Shown here piece after piece: positions 15,978 through 24,235 of a stretch of 64,000 nucleotides of DNA. Made by a program: the position numbers and the translations under genes. Origin of the DNA: Erythrobacter sp. HL-111 (lineage in GTDB: Bacteria; Pseudomonadota; Alphaproteobacteria; Sphingomonadales; Sphingomonadaceae); NCBI RefSeq assembly GCF_900105095.1, contig NZ_LT629743.1:682001-746000 (forward strand), read 5' to 3'. The notes below the pieces were generated by a model. The model searched no databases, was not told where the DNA came from, and saw nothing but the letters and a program-made list of their open reading frames with translations. Numbering within the stretch: position 1 is the first letter of the stretch; each line of letters starts with the position of its first letter.

Positions 15978-18302
15978 CTAGCCGAGCCGGTCGCCGACCT
16001 CCGCGCGGATCGTCGCGAGAAGGCCCGCCCCGCAGCGTCCGGCCTCTGCCTCCTCCTCCAGGATGGCGAGGAAGGCCGCGCGCTTGACCCGGCGGCTCGC
16101 CTCTTCGGGTACCGGGCTTTCGAGCGTCGAGGCGACGAGGTCGATCATGCGCTCCGCCCCGTGCAGCCGGCCCCACAGGTAGTCGTTCTCGCGGTAGGCG
16201 CGGCTGAAGAACGCCCCGAAATTGTAGAATTCGACCCCGCGCAGCGTCGCCTTGGTGCCGCCCTTCCGGATCGAGCTCGCGTCGGCGGGCGAGATGCGGT
16301 CGACCTTGACCGGGTTGTATTCGTCGAGGCCCTCGCGCTGCAGCAGCGGCAAGGTGGCGACGTCGTAGAAGGGAAAGCCGAGATAGGTCAGCAGCATCCG
16401 CCGCTTGAGGCTGCGCGGCATCTCCTCGAGCGCGGCGGCGAGCCGTTCCTCCGCCGCAGCGTCGGTTTCGGGCAGCAGGCGGCGCGCGGCGAGATGGTCG
16501 AGCACGGCGCCCGGATCGTCCAGCACGTTCTCGGCGAGGGCCGCGAAATCGCCGTCGACCATCTCGCTGTCGTCGGCCGCGCGATAGAGCGCGAGGATGT
16601 CGTAGATCCGCTCCCGCGCGAGGTCGAGCGCGTCGTCGGGAATGTCCGGATCGACCTCCCAGTCGCGCGACAGGCGGCGGGCGAGCAATTGCAGCCGCCG
16701 GATGCGGAAACCGATGTCGTGCGCGCGCAGGAAAGATATCGCTTCCTCGCTCGCGAGGCCATCGTCCCCGGTCAGCGTCTCGAGCCCGCGGCGCGCCAGT
16801 TCGGCGCGCAGGACCTCGCCCAGGAGACCGGCGTCGCCGAGGCCGAGTTCGGGCGCGGCGGCGAGCGTCAGGCGGGCGAGCCGATCGACCAGCGCGGTGA
16901 ACTTTGTCTGGACATAGGCGGAAAAGGCGTAGCCCGCGCGGCTCGCGGCGGCCTCGTGCGCCTTGGCCCGCCAGATCGCGAGGCGTCGCGGCGTCGGCCG
17001 GTCGAGAAAGAAGGTCCGCCCGAACAGGCGCTCGACCGCTCCGTCGATTTCGGGCCGCATCCCCATCACGATCCGGCGCAGCCGGGCGGCGTCGCGCGAT
17101 TGCTGCTCGATCCGCTCGAGGTCGTCGCGGATCGGCTGCTCGCGCGGGATGGTCGAAAGCGAACCGAAGATCGCGCCGAAGAAACCGACCGGGTGCGCCG
17201 CCTCGTCGCGCAGCGCCCGGACCCGGTCGGGGCTGGGGTCGACATAGACGAACCGGCGATCGACCTCGCGCTGGGCAGGCCGCCCGCCGAGCGCGCGCAG
17301 GGCCGCGCCGAACGGGGCGTTGACGAGCACCGATCCGTCGATCAGCGCGACCTGCTGCGCCGTATCCTTCTTCACGTGCCCCGGCATGATCCGCGCAAGG
17401 AAGGCGTCGCGGCTGTCCCAGCGTAGCCCCTTCTCGGCCGCAAGCCGGTCGATTTCCGCCAGTTCGAGCGGCGGAAAGGCCCCCGGAAAGCTCGCCGTCG
17501 CGCGTGCCGCCAGCACCAGTTCGAGCGGATCGGCAATGCCAACACCCGGCTCCGCGCCGACCTTCGAACGGAAGGCGATCGGCATTCGATGCTCGGTCTC
17601 CTGCACGATGGGGGGCGAATGGAGCCGCAGGAGTTCGACATGGCCGCGGAAATCGGTCGCGGTGACGGCGAGGTCGAGCGGATGGCCGGGCGGCAGGAGG
17701 GGCGGGCCGGGCGGCCCGGCGGCCATGCTCGCCAGCGCTTCGTAAAGCATGGCGGAGAAGCGGTCGCCCGAGAAGGGCGGACTGAACCAGCGCCCCCGCA
17801 CCAGGCGCGAAACCTTGTGGCGCACCTCGGCGCGGGTCTCGGGCGAGACGCTCTCGCTCACCGCGTTGCCGGGGCGGGTGAGGAACCATTCGGCGATCGG
17901 CTGCGCCCAGATCTTGGCGAAGCGCCAGAGCGGCTCGGCCTCGGGATCGGTCAGTTCCGCGACATCGGCGTTTTCCAGCCAGAGGTCGGTGAGCGGCTCG
18001 AGGCTGTGGCCCGAATGGAGCGCCTGCGCGAGAAAGACCGCGTTGATTCCGCCTGCACTCGCCCCGGTCAGGATGTCGGGCAGGACCCGCACGCGCAGGT
18101 TTCGCTCGCGCTCGATCTCCCCGAGGAAATCGCGATAGACCTCGGCCACGCCCGCCAGTTCGCTCGGTTGGTCGGGATGCGAGAGGAAGGCACGGCTCGC
18201 CCGGGCGAGATGCCAGATCTCCTTCGTGACGCCGTGCATGTAGACCGCGAGGCTGACCCCGCCGTAGCATACCAGCGCTAGCCTCAGTTCCTTCTGGCGC
18301 AT
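15978..18302 (-). CDS. Patatin-like phospholipase, large form
   Basis: The 774-residue product has an N-terminal patatin domain and a long C-terminal region of the type found in large bacterial patatin-like proteins. LVCYGGVSLAVYMHG is the oxyanion-hole glycine block, DILTGASAGGINAVFLAQAL contains the G-x-S-x-G nucleophile elbow, and VALIDGSVLVNAPFG carries the D-G catalytic aspartate. The dyad therefore looks intact, suggesting a lipid acyl hydrolase, with unknown substrate. No signal peptide is seen. The TAG stop lies inside the CTAG target duplication of the neighbouring IS, so the reading frame ends at its original codon. It is divergent from radA. Confidence 0.85.
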   Translation of the reverse strand: MRQKELRLALVCYGGVSLAVYMHGVTKEIWHLARASRAFLSHPDQPSELAGVAEVYRDFLGEIERERNLRVRVLPDILTGASAGGINAVFLAQALHSGHSLEPLTDLWLENADVAELTDPEAEPLWRFAKIWAQPIAEWFLTRPGNAVSESVSPETRAEVRHKVSRLVRGRWFSPPFSGDRFSAMLYEALASMAAGPPGPPLLPPGHPLDLAVTATDFRGHVELLRLHSPPIVQETEHRMPIAFRSKVGAEPGVGIADPLELVLAARATASFPGAFPPLELAEIDRLAAEKGLRWDSRDAFLARIMPGHVKKDTAQQVALIDGSVLVNAPFGAALRALGGRPAQREVDRRFVYVDPSPDRVRALRDEAAHPVGFFGAIFGSLSTIPREQPIRDDLERIEQQSRDAARLRRIVMGMRPEIDGAVERLFGRTFFLDRPTPRRLAIWRAKAHEAAASRAGYAFSAYVQTKFTALVDRLARLTLAAAPELGLGDAGLLGEVLRAELARRGLETLTGDDGLASEEAISFLRAHDIGFRIRRLQLLARRLSRDWEVDPDIPDDALDLARERIYDILALYRAADDSEMVDGDFAALAENVLDDPGAVLDHLAARRLLPETDAAAEERLAAALEEMPRSLKRRMLLTYLGFPFYDVATLPLLQREGLDEYNPVKVDRISPADASSIRKGGTKATLRGVEFYNFGAFFSRAYRENDYLWGRLHGAERMIDLVASTLESPVPEEASRRVKRAAFLAILEEEAEAGRCGAGLLATIRAEVGDRLG

Positions 18303-18375
18303 CGCGACGGTCCCTAGAGCATGGGCGCACGCGGATGCAATTGCGTTCAGCCTTTGTTCCGGTTACACGCGGGGC

Positions 18376-19743
18376 ATGGCGAAGGCGAAGAAACGATTTG
18401 TGTGCCAGGCCTGCGGCAGCGTTTCCTCGCGCTGGCAGGGGCAATGTCCCGATTGCGCGGAATGGAACAGCATCGTCGAGGACGTGCCCGCGACCGTCTT
18501 TTCGCAAAAGCACGACTTGTCGAGCGGGGGGCGCAGGCTCGAATTCGTGCCGCTCGACCGGGAGACGCCGCTTCCCCGGCGCCGGACGACGGGGCTCGCC
18601 GAATTCGACCGCGCGCTCGGCGGCGGGCTGGTGCCGGGTTCCGCCGTGCTGATGGGAGGCGATCCGGGGATCGGCAAGTCCACCCTGCTGCTCCAGACCG
18701 CGGCGACCATCGCGCGTTCGGGCGCGGACGTGGTCTATGTCAGCGGGGAAGAGGCGGCGGGACAGGTGCGCCTGCGCGCGGCGCGCATGGGTGTGGCGGA
18801 CGCCCCGATCCGGCTCGCTTCGGAAACCTCGGTGCGCGACATCCTGACGACGCTGGGCGCGGGCGAGCCGCCGGCGCTGCTCGTGATCGATTCGATCCAG
18901 ACCATGCACTCCGACACGATCGAGGGCGCGCCCGGCACGGTCAGCCAGGTGCGCGGCTGCGCGCTGGAACTGATCCGCTACGCCAAGGCGAGCGGCTGCG
19001 CGCTGGTGCTCGTCGGGCACGTGACCAAGGACGGGACGATCGCGGGTCCGCGGGTGCTCGAACACATGGTCGATGTCGTGATGAGCTTCGAGGGCGAGCG
19101 CAGCCACCAGTACCGCATCCTGCGCGCCCTGAAGAACCGCTTCGGCGCGGTCGACGAGATCGGCGTGTTCGCGATGGGGTCCGAAGGGCTGGACGAAGTC
19201 GCCAATCCCTCCTCGCTGTTCCTGTCGGGCCGCGACCAACCGCTCGCAGGAAGCGCGGTGTTCCCGGCGCTCGAAGGCACGCGGCCCGTGCTGGTCGAGA
19301 TCCAGGCGCTGATCGTGCGGCTGCAATCGGGCGCGACCCCGCGCCGGGCGGTGGTGGGTTGGGACAATGGCCGGCTCGCCATGCTGCTCGCCGTGCTCGA
19401 ATCGCGCTGCGGGCTCAATTTCTCCTCGGCCGAGGTCTATCTCAACATCGCCGGGGGATATCGCCTGTCGGACCCGGCTGCGGACCTCGCGGTCGCCGCC
19501 GCGCTCGTCTCGGCGCTGGCCGACCGACCCCTGCCGGACAAGGCGACCTTCTTCGGCGAGGTTTCGCTCGCCGGGGAGATCCGCCCCGTCGCCCGTTGCG
19601 AACTGCGCCTGCGCGAAGCGGCCAAGCTCGGTTTCGCGAAAGGCTTCGGCCCGGTCGGTGCTCGCACCGGCCCTGCGGAAATCGACTATCGCGGGCTTCT
19701 GGGCCTTTCGAACCTCGTTGACCAGGTGATGGCGAGCGCATAA
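18376..19743 (+). CDS. radA: DNA repair protein RadA (Sms)
   Basis: The 455-residue RecA-related helicase helps branch migration during recombinational repair. An N-terminal C4 zinc finger has cysteines at residues 10, 13, 24 and 27. Walker A is GGDPGIGKSTLL, Walker B ends ALLVIDSIQTM, and the RadA-specific KNRFG motif lies in ALKNRFGAVDEIG. The C-terminal Lon-protease-like domain contains YLNIAGGYRL and DPAADLAVAAALVSAL. The ATG at 18376 fits the family length. It is followed by the cvpA-like gene 12 nt downstream, a frequent arrangement. Confidence 0.97.
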   Translation: MAKAKKRFVCQACGSVSSRWQGQCPDCAEWNSIVEDVPATVFSQKHDLSSGGRRLEFVPLDRETPLPRRRTTGLAEFDRALGGGLVPGSAVLMGGDPGIGKSTLLLQTAATIARSGADVVYVSGEEAAGQVRLRAARMGVADAPIRLASETSVRDILTTLGAGEPPALLVIDSIQTMHSDTIEGAPGTVSQVRGCALELIRYAKASGCALVLVGHVTKDGTIAGPRVLEHMVDVVMSFEGERSHQYRILRALKNRFGAVDEIGVFAMGSEGLDEVANPSSLFLSGRDQPLAGSAVFPALEGTRPVLVEIQALIVRLQSGATPRRAVVGWDNGRLAMLLAVLESRCGLNFSSAEVYLNIAGGYRLSDPAADLAVAAALVSALADRPLPDKATFFGEVSLAGEIRPVARCELRLREAAKLGFAKGFGPVGARTGPAEIDYRGLLGLSNLVDQVMASA

Positions 19744-19755
19744 CCGGGCTGGTGA

Positions 19756-20295
19756 ATGACCGGGTTCGACATCATCGTCTTCATCGTCGTCGGCATAGCG
19801 GCGATCGGCGGCTTCCTGCGCGGTCTGGTGCAGGAGGTGCTGAGCCTTGCCTCGTGGATACTGGCCGCCTTTTCGGTCTATTACCTCCACGATAGCGTGA
19901 CCGACGCGCTGCGCGAAATCTACGATGCCGAACCGGCGAGCCCGCTGCTCGCCTTCGCGCTGCTGCTCCTCATTCCCTATGCGGCGATGAAGGTGATCGC
20001 CGGCAATGTCGGCGAGGCGTCGCGCAACTCGATTCTCGGCCCGATCGACCGGGTGCTGGGCTTCGGCTTCGGCGCGGTCAAGGGCGCGCTGATCATGGTC
20101 TTCGCCTTCTCGATCCTCGTGCTCGGTTTCGACACGGCCTGGGGCTACAAGGGGCGGCCGGCCTGGATCACCACCGCGCGGACCTATCCGGCGGCCGACG
20201 CCTTCTCGCAGGCGCTGGTGCAGATGATCGACGAACGCCGCGCGGCCCTGCGCGCCGAAGAGGAAGCGGCCGAGGCCGCGGCTGCGGAACGGTGA
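19756..20295 (+). CDS. CvpA family membrane protein
   Basis: This 179-residue inner-membrane protein is related to CvpA (colicin V production). Four hydrophobic segments are visible. The first two are FDIIVFIVVGIAAIGGFLRG and VLSLASWILAAFSVYYL. The remaining two lie around residues 55-75 and 100-125. The family motif G-x-x-R-G in GGFLRGLVQEVLSLASW and GPIDRVLGFGFGAVKGAL are present. The C-terminus is charged and Ala/Glu-rich. It lies 12 nt after radA and overlaps the next gene by four bases (GTGA). The biochemical function of the family is unresolved. Confidence 0.88.
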   Translation: MTGFDIIVFIVVGIAAIGGFLRGLVQEVLSLASWILAAFSVYYLHDSVTDALREIYDAEPASPLLAFALLLLIPYAAMKVIAGNVGEASRNSILGPIDRVLGFGFGAVKGALIMVFAFSILVLGFDTAWGYKGRPAWITTARTYPAADAFSQALVQMIDERRAALRAEEEAAEAAAAER

Positions 20296-20720
20296 GCGGC
20301 GCTCCCGCCGAACGCGCCGGGAAGCTCTATTCGCCGAGCCTGCTCGCGCTCGCCGCCTCGCTCGCCGATTACCCGCTTTCAGGCGATTTCGCCCTGAGGG
20401 GCGAGGGACGCTCGCGCACCTGCGGTTCGACCATCGCGATCGGGTTCGACCTCGACGCAGCGGACCGCATCGCGCGGGTCGGGATGCAGGTTTCCGCCTG
20501 CGCGGTGGGACAAGGTTCGGCAGCGATCCTCGCCGGCGGGATCGCGGGCAGGACCTGCACGGAGCTTGCCGCCGCGGCGGACGCGCTGGAGGCGTGGATC
20601 GGCGGTGAGGGCGCGCTTCCCGACTGGCCCGGGATCGAGGCGCTCGCCCCCGCGCGCGCGCATCCCGGCCGTCACGGCGCGCTGCTCATGCCGTGGAAGG
20701 CCGCGCAGGGCGCGCTTTGA
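20292..20720 (+). CDS. IscU/NifU-like iron-sulfur cluster scaffold homologue
   Basis: The 142-residue product resembles the N-terminal NifU/IscU scaffold domain. Three cysteines sit where scaffold ligands are expected: RTCGSTIAIGFDL, VSACAVGQGSAAILAGG and GRTCTELA. The canonical C-G-D and H-C signatures are altered, so this is a divergent member common in sphingomonads. Whether it assembles clusters is not shown by sequence alone. The GTG start overlaps the cvpA-like stop by four bases. A bipartite stem-loop lies at its end. Confidence 0.75.
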   Translation: MSGAPAERAGKLYSPSLLALAASLADYPLSGDFALRGEGRSRTCGSTIAIGFDLDAADRIARVGMQVSACAVGQGSAAILAGGIAGRTCTELAAAADALEAWIGGEGALPDWPGIEALAPARAHPGRHGALLMPWKAAQGAL

Positions 20721-20760
20721 CAAGCCGGCGCCAGCGGCTAGGAAGGCCGCTTTCTTGTCA
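20718..20760 (+). terminator. Stem-loop terminator after the radA-cvpA-scaffold genes
   Basis: TGACAAG (20718-20724, including the stop codon) pairs with CTTGTCA (20754-20760). Inside it AGCGGC (20733-20738) pairs with GCCGCT (20746-20751) around a 7-nt loop, followed by TTCTT. This two-level hairpin probably ends the upstream transcripts. Confidence 0.5.
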
Positions 20761-20810
20761 CGTCATGGAGGACCGGGCGCTGCCACGCGCCCGGCGGGGA
20801 ACGGGATCAG

Positions 20811-22502
20811 ATGGCAGAAATACAGGCAGGAGCAGGGGCGGGAGCACCGGCTGCGATGTCCGGCCAGGGCGCAGCGGCCACGCAGCGCGAGCCGACCGAC
20901 CGGGAAATCAAGCTCGTCATCGGCGCATCGAGCGCGGGGACCGTTTTCGAATGGTACGATTTCTTCATCTACGGAACGCTCGCCTACATCCTCAAGGATG
21001 CGTTCTACGACGTTGAAAACGATACGCTGGGCCTGCTGCTGGTGTGGTCGACCTTTGCCGTGGGCTTCGCCTTCCGCCCGATCGGGGCGATCCTGTTCGG
21101 CTTTCTCGGCGACAGGCTGGGGCGCAAGTACACCTTTCTCGTCACCGTCACGCTGATGGGCATCGCGACCGCCGGGGTGGGCTTCATCCCCACGGTCGAC
21201 ACGATAGGGGTGGCCGCGCCGATCATCGTCATCGGCCTGCGCGTCATCCAGGGCCTCGCGCTCGGCGGCGAATACGGCGGCGCGGCGATCTACGTGGCCG
21301 AACACGCGCCGCCCGAAAAGCGCGGCTTCTACACCAGCTTCATCCAGGCGAGCGTCGCCGGCGGGTTCGTCCTTTCGATCATCGTCGTGCTCGCCTGCCG
21401 TTTCGTCATTCCTGCTGACGATTTCGCCGCCTGGGGCTGGCGCGTGCCGTTCCTCCTTTCGATCGTGCTGCTCGCCATTTCGCTGTGGATGCGATTGATG
21501 CTGTCGGAAAGCCCGGTGTTCCAGGCGATGAAGACCGAAGGGCGGATATCGGGCAATCCCTTCGTCGAAAGCTTCACCTATCCGGGCAATCCCAAGCGGA
21601 TCTTCGTCGCGCTGTTCGGGATCACCGGGGTGCTGACGACGATCTGGTACACCGCCTTCTTCTCCGCCCTCAGCTTCCTCAAGGGGCCGATGCATGTCGA
21701 TGCCCGGACGGTCGAGCTCATCCTGCTGGTCGCGGGCGGGATCACGATGAGTTTCTATCTTTTCGTCGGCAAATGGTCGGACCGGGTCGGGCGCAAGCAG
21801 CCGATCGTGCTCGGCGCCGTGCTGACGCTCGTCCTGCTTTTCCCGGCGTTCTGGGGCATGGGCCAGCTTGCCAATCCCGCCATCGCCGAGGCGGCCGAGC
21901 GCGCGCCGGTCACGGTTTCCGGCCCTGCCTGCGTGACCGACCCCTTCGCCGAACTGTTCGACCGCGAACAGACCGATTGCGGCAAGATCCTCGAAACGCT
22001 CACCGCTTCGGGCGTGCCCTACACCCTGCTGGACGGCGCGGACAACCTCGCGCTGACCGTGGGGGGCGAACAGGTCGCGCTGGAGGAGGCGTGGTTCGAG
22101 GACGGCGCGGCCCGGCGCGAGGGCATCCACGCCGCGCTTTCCCAATACGGCTTCGACTTCACCAGCCAGCAGCCGCCCTTCGCCAACGTGCTGGGGATCA
22201 TCGGCATCCTGCTCGGGCTCGGGATGCTCTCGGCGCTGACCTACGGGTCGGTCGCCGCACTGCTTTCGGAGATGTTTCCCCCGAAGATCCGCTATTCCTC
22301 GATGTCGATCCCCTATCACATCGGTGCGGGCTATCTCGGCGGGTTCCTGCCGCTGATCGCCGGAGTGATCGTGGCGAGCACGGGCAACATCTATGCGGGG
22401 CTATGGTACACGTGGATCGTGGTCGGCTTCGGGCTGATCGTCGCGCTCTGGGGCATTCCCGGCGGCCCGCCGCGCGATTTCGAAGAGAGCCATGGGAGCT
22501 GA
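20811..22502 (+). CDS. MHS-type MFS transporter (metabolite:H+ symporter family)
   Basis: The 563-residue membrane protein belongs to the metabolite/H+ symporter branch of the major facilitator superfamily. The opening helix GTVFEWYDFFIYGTLAY is diagnostic. FRPIGAILFGFLGDRLGRKY is the loop 2-3 motif, and RVIQGLALGGEYGGAAIYVAE marks helices 4-5 of the MHS group. Near residues 360-450 an extra hydrophilic stretch of about 80 residues with two cysteines (GPACVTDPFAELF, QTDCGKILETL) interrupts the second half; most MHS proteins lack it. The N-terminal 25 residues are low complexity. Substrate unknown. The end overlaps alr by 11 nt. Confidence 0.88.
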   Translation: MAEIQAGAGAGAPAAMSGQGAAATQREPTDREIKLVIGASSAGTVFEWYDFFIYGTLAYILKDAFYDVENDTLGLLLVWSTFAVGFAFRPIGAILFGFLGDRLGRKYTFLVTVTLMGIATAGVGFIPTVDTIGVAAPIIVIGLRVIQGLALGGEYGGAAIYVAEHAPPEKRGFYTSFIQASVAGGFVLSIIVVLACRFVIPADDFAAWGWRVPFLLSIVLLAISLWMRLMLSESPVFQAMKTEGRISGNPFVESFTYPGNPKRIFVALFGITGVLTTIWYTAFFSALSFLKGPMHVDARTVELILLVAGGITMSFYLFVGKWSDRVGRKQPIVLGAVLTLVLLFPAFWGMGQLANPAIAEAAERAPVTVSGPACVTDPFAELFDREQTDCGKILETLTASGVPYTLLDGADNLALTVGGEQVALEEAWFEDGAARREGIHAALSQYGFDFTSQQPPFANVLGIIGILLGLGMLSALTYGSVAALLSEMFPPKIRYSSMSIPYHIGAGYLGGFLPLIAGVIVASTGNIYAGLWYTWIVVGFGLIVALWGIPGGPPRDFEESHGS

Positions 22503-23535
22503 CCCGCCCGCGCCCACGCTGCGGCTCGACATCGACACGCAAGCGCTCGCGGCGAACTGGCGGGCGATGGATGCGCTGTCGGGCAGGGCCGCGGCGGGCG
22601 CGGCGGTCAAGGCGGATTGCTACGGGCTCGGGGCGGACACCTGCGTCCCCGTGCTGCGCGAGGCGGGGTGCCGTCATTTCTTCGTCGCCCACTGGAGCGA
22701 GGTCGCAGGCGTCGCCCGCCACGTCCCGGCGGGCGAGATAGCCGTCCTGCACGGCCCCGTCACCCGCGCGGAAGCGGACTATGCGCGCGCGGTCGGGGCG
22801 GTGCCCGTCATCAACTCGCCGGAACAGGCGCGCACCTGGAGCGCAGCGGGCGGGGGGCCTTGCCACCTCATGGTCGACACCGGCATCAACCGGCTCGGCG
22901 TGGCGCTGCGCGATCTCGCCGACCCGGCGATCGCCGCGCTCGAGATCGACGTGCTGATGAGCCACCTCGCCTGCGCCGACGAGGACAGCCCCATGAACCC
23001 GCGCCAGCTCGAGGCGTTCCGGGCCGCGTGCGGGCAGGTGCCGCATCGCCGGGCGAGCCTCGCCAACAGCGCGGGGATCGCGCTCGGCCCCGATTACGCC
23101 TTCGACCTCACCCGGCCCGGCCTCGCGCTCTATGGCGGCGTGCCGCGCGCGGAGCTTGCGCCGATCGTGCGCCCGGTCGCGCGGCTTGCCGCGAAGCTCA
23201 TCCAGTGCCGCACGATCGAGCCGGGCGAAAGCGTCGGCTACAACGCCGCGTTCACCGCCCCTGCCGCGATGCGGGTCGGCACGGTCTCGCTCGGCTATGC
23301 CGACGGCTTCCTGCGCGCGCGCGGACCGGGCGGTGCCTTCGCCAGCGCGGGGCGGGGCCTGCCCATCCTCGGCAAGGTTTCGATGGACATGGTCGTGGTC
23401 GATCTCGCCGCAGCGCCCGATCTCGGCCCCGGCGATTGGGTCGAGGTGCCTTTCGATCTCGTCGATGCTGCGCAGCAAACCATTCTTTCGCAATACGAAT
23501 TGCTGACCTTGCTGGGTGCGCGGCTGAAGTCCTGA
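22492..23535 (+). CDS. alr: Alanine racemase
   Basis: The 347-residue PLP enzyme interconverts L- and D-alanine for peptidoglycan. The PLP lysine lies in AAVKADCYGLGAD at residue 40, a variant of the usual V-K-A-N-A-Y-G. MVDTGINRLGV, SLANSAGIALG and RPGLALYGG are family blocks. GESVGYNAAFTA supplies the catalytic tyrosine, and LPILGKVSMDMVVVDL is the C-terminal active-site motif. It starts inside the end of the MHS transporter gene (11-nt overlap), suggesting coupled translation. Confidence 0.95.
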   Translation: MGADPPAPTLRLDIDTQALAANWRAMDALSGRAAAGAAVKADCYGLGADTCVPVLREAGCRHFFVAHWSEVAGVARHVPAGEIAVLHGPVTRAEADYARAVGAVPVINSPEQARTWSAAGGGPCHLMVDTGINRLGVALRDLADPAIAALEIDVLMSHLACADEDSPMNPRQLEAFRAACGQVPHRRASLANSAGIALGPDYAFDLTRPGLALYGGVPRAELAPIVRPVARLAAKLIQCRTIEPGESVGYNAAFTAPAAMRVGTVSLGYADGFLRARGPGGAFASAGRGLPILGKVSMDMVVVDLAAAPDLGPGDWVEVPFDLVDAAQQTILSQYELLTLLGARLKS

Positions 23536-23606
23536 GAGCTTTGTGTTGCCCTGCACAATGTGCAGGTGCTAAGGTCCGCAACCTTCTAATGGGCCGGGAT
23601 CCGATC

Positions 23607-24194
23607 ATGGGACGCAAGACGAACGAGACGGTCGCAGACGGCGGCGAGGCGATCATCATCAAGAAATACGCCAACCGGCGCCTCTACAACACGTCTTCTT
23701 CGAGCTACATCACCCTGGACGACCTGGCCGCGATGGTGCGCGAGAACATCGAGTTCGAGGTGCTCGATGCGAAGACCGGGGACGACATCACCCATTCGAT
23801 CCTGACCCAGATCATCATGGACGAAGAAGCCAATGGCGGCCAGATGCTGCCCGTCAGCTTCCTGCGCGAGCTGATCGGGATGTACGGCCATTCGATGCAG
23901 GCGATGATGCCCTCCTATCTCGAAGCGAGCATGGAGAATTTCCGCCAGAACCAGACGAAGATCCGCGAAGCCTTCGAGAAGGGGCTGACCACGGGGCCGC
24001 TCGCCGCGATCCATGAAACCAACATGGCGATGATGCGCGCCGCGACCGGGGCCTTCATGCCGGGCGCCAAGCCCGCGCCCGAAAAGACGGTGCGCCGCAG
24101 CGACAACGGCGCATCGGCCTCGAAGGAGGAGATCGCCGCCTTGCGCGAACAGATGGCGGCGATGCAGAAGAAGCTGGACGAACTGGGCAAGTAG
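23607..24194 (+). CDS. phaR: Polyhydroxyalkanoate synthesis repressor PhaR
   Basis: The 195-residue regulator binds PHA and DNA and represses phasin and PHA genes when no granules are present. The DNA/PHA-binding N-terminal domain is clear in IIIKKYANRRLYNTSSSSY followed by ITLDDLAAMVRENIEF. LPVSFLRELIGMYGHSMQAM and a C-terminal coiled coil (EEIAALREQMAAMQKKLDEL) complete it. The ATG at 23607 has GGGA 8 nt upstream; an ATG at 23589 would add six residues. No phaC or phasin gene lies in the window. It stands alone between alr and proS. Confidence 0.9.
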   Translation: MGRKTNETVADGGEAIIIKKYANRRLYNTSSSSYITLDDLAAMVRENIEFEVLDAKTGDDITHSILTQIIMDEEANGGQMLPVSFLRELIGMYGHSMQAMMPSYLEASMENFRQNQTKIREAFEKGLTTGPLAAIHETNMAMMRAATGAFMPGAKPAPEKTVRRSDNGASASKEEIAALREQMAAMQKKLDELGK

Positions 24195-24235
24195 CACCTA
24201 GGGCGCTGGCGCGCGGCCCCCGCGCGTCCACCCCC

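Noticed and set aside
15928-19890. A 1320-codon open frame on the minus strand antisense to radA and running through the patatin gene in another frame
   Set aside because: It lacks family motifs, is Arg/Pro/Ala-rich in the way of GC-rich shadow frames, and overlaps two well-supported genes.
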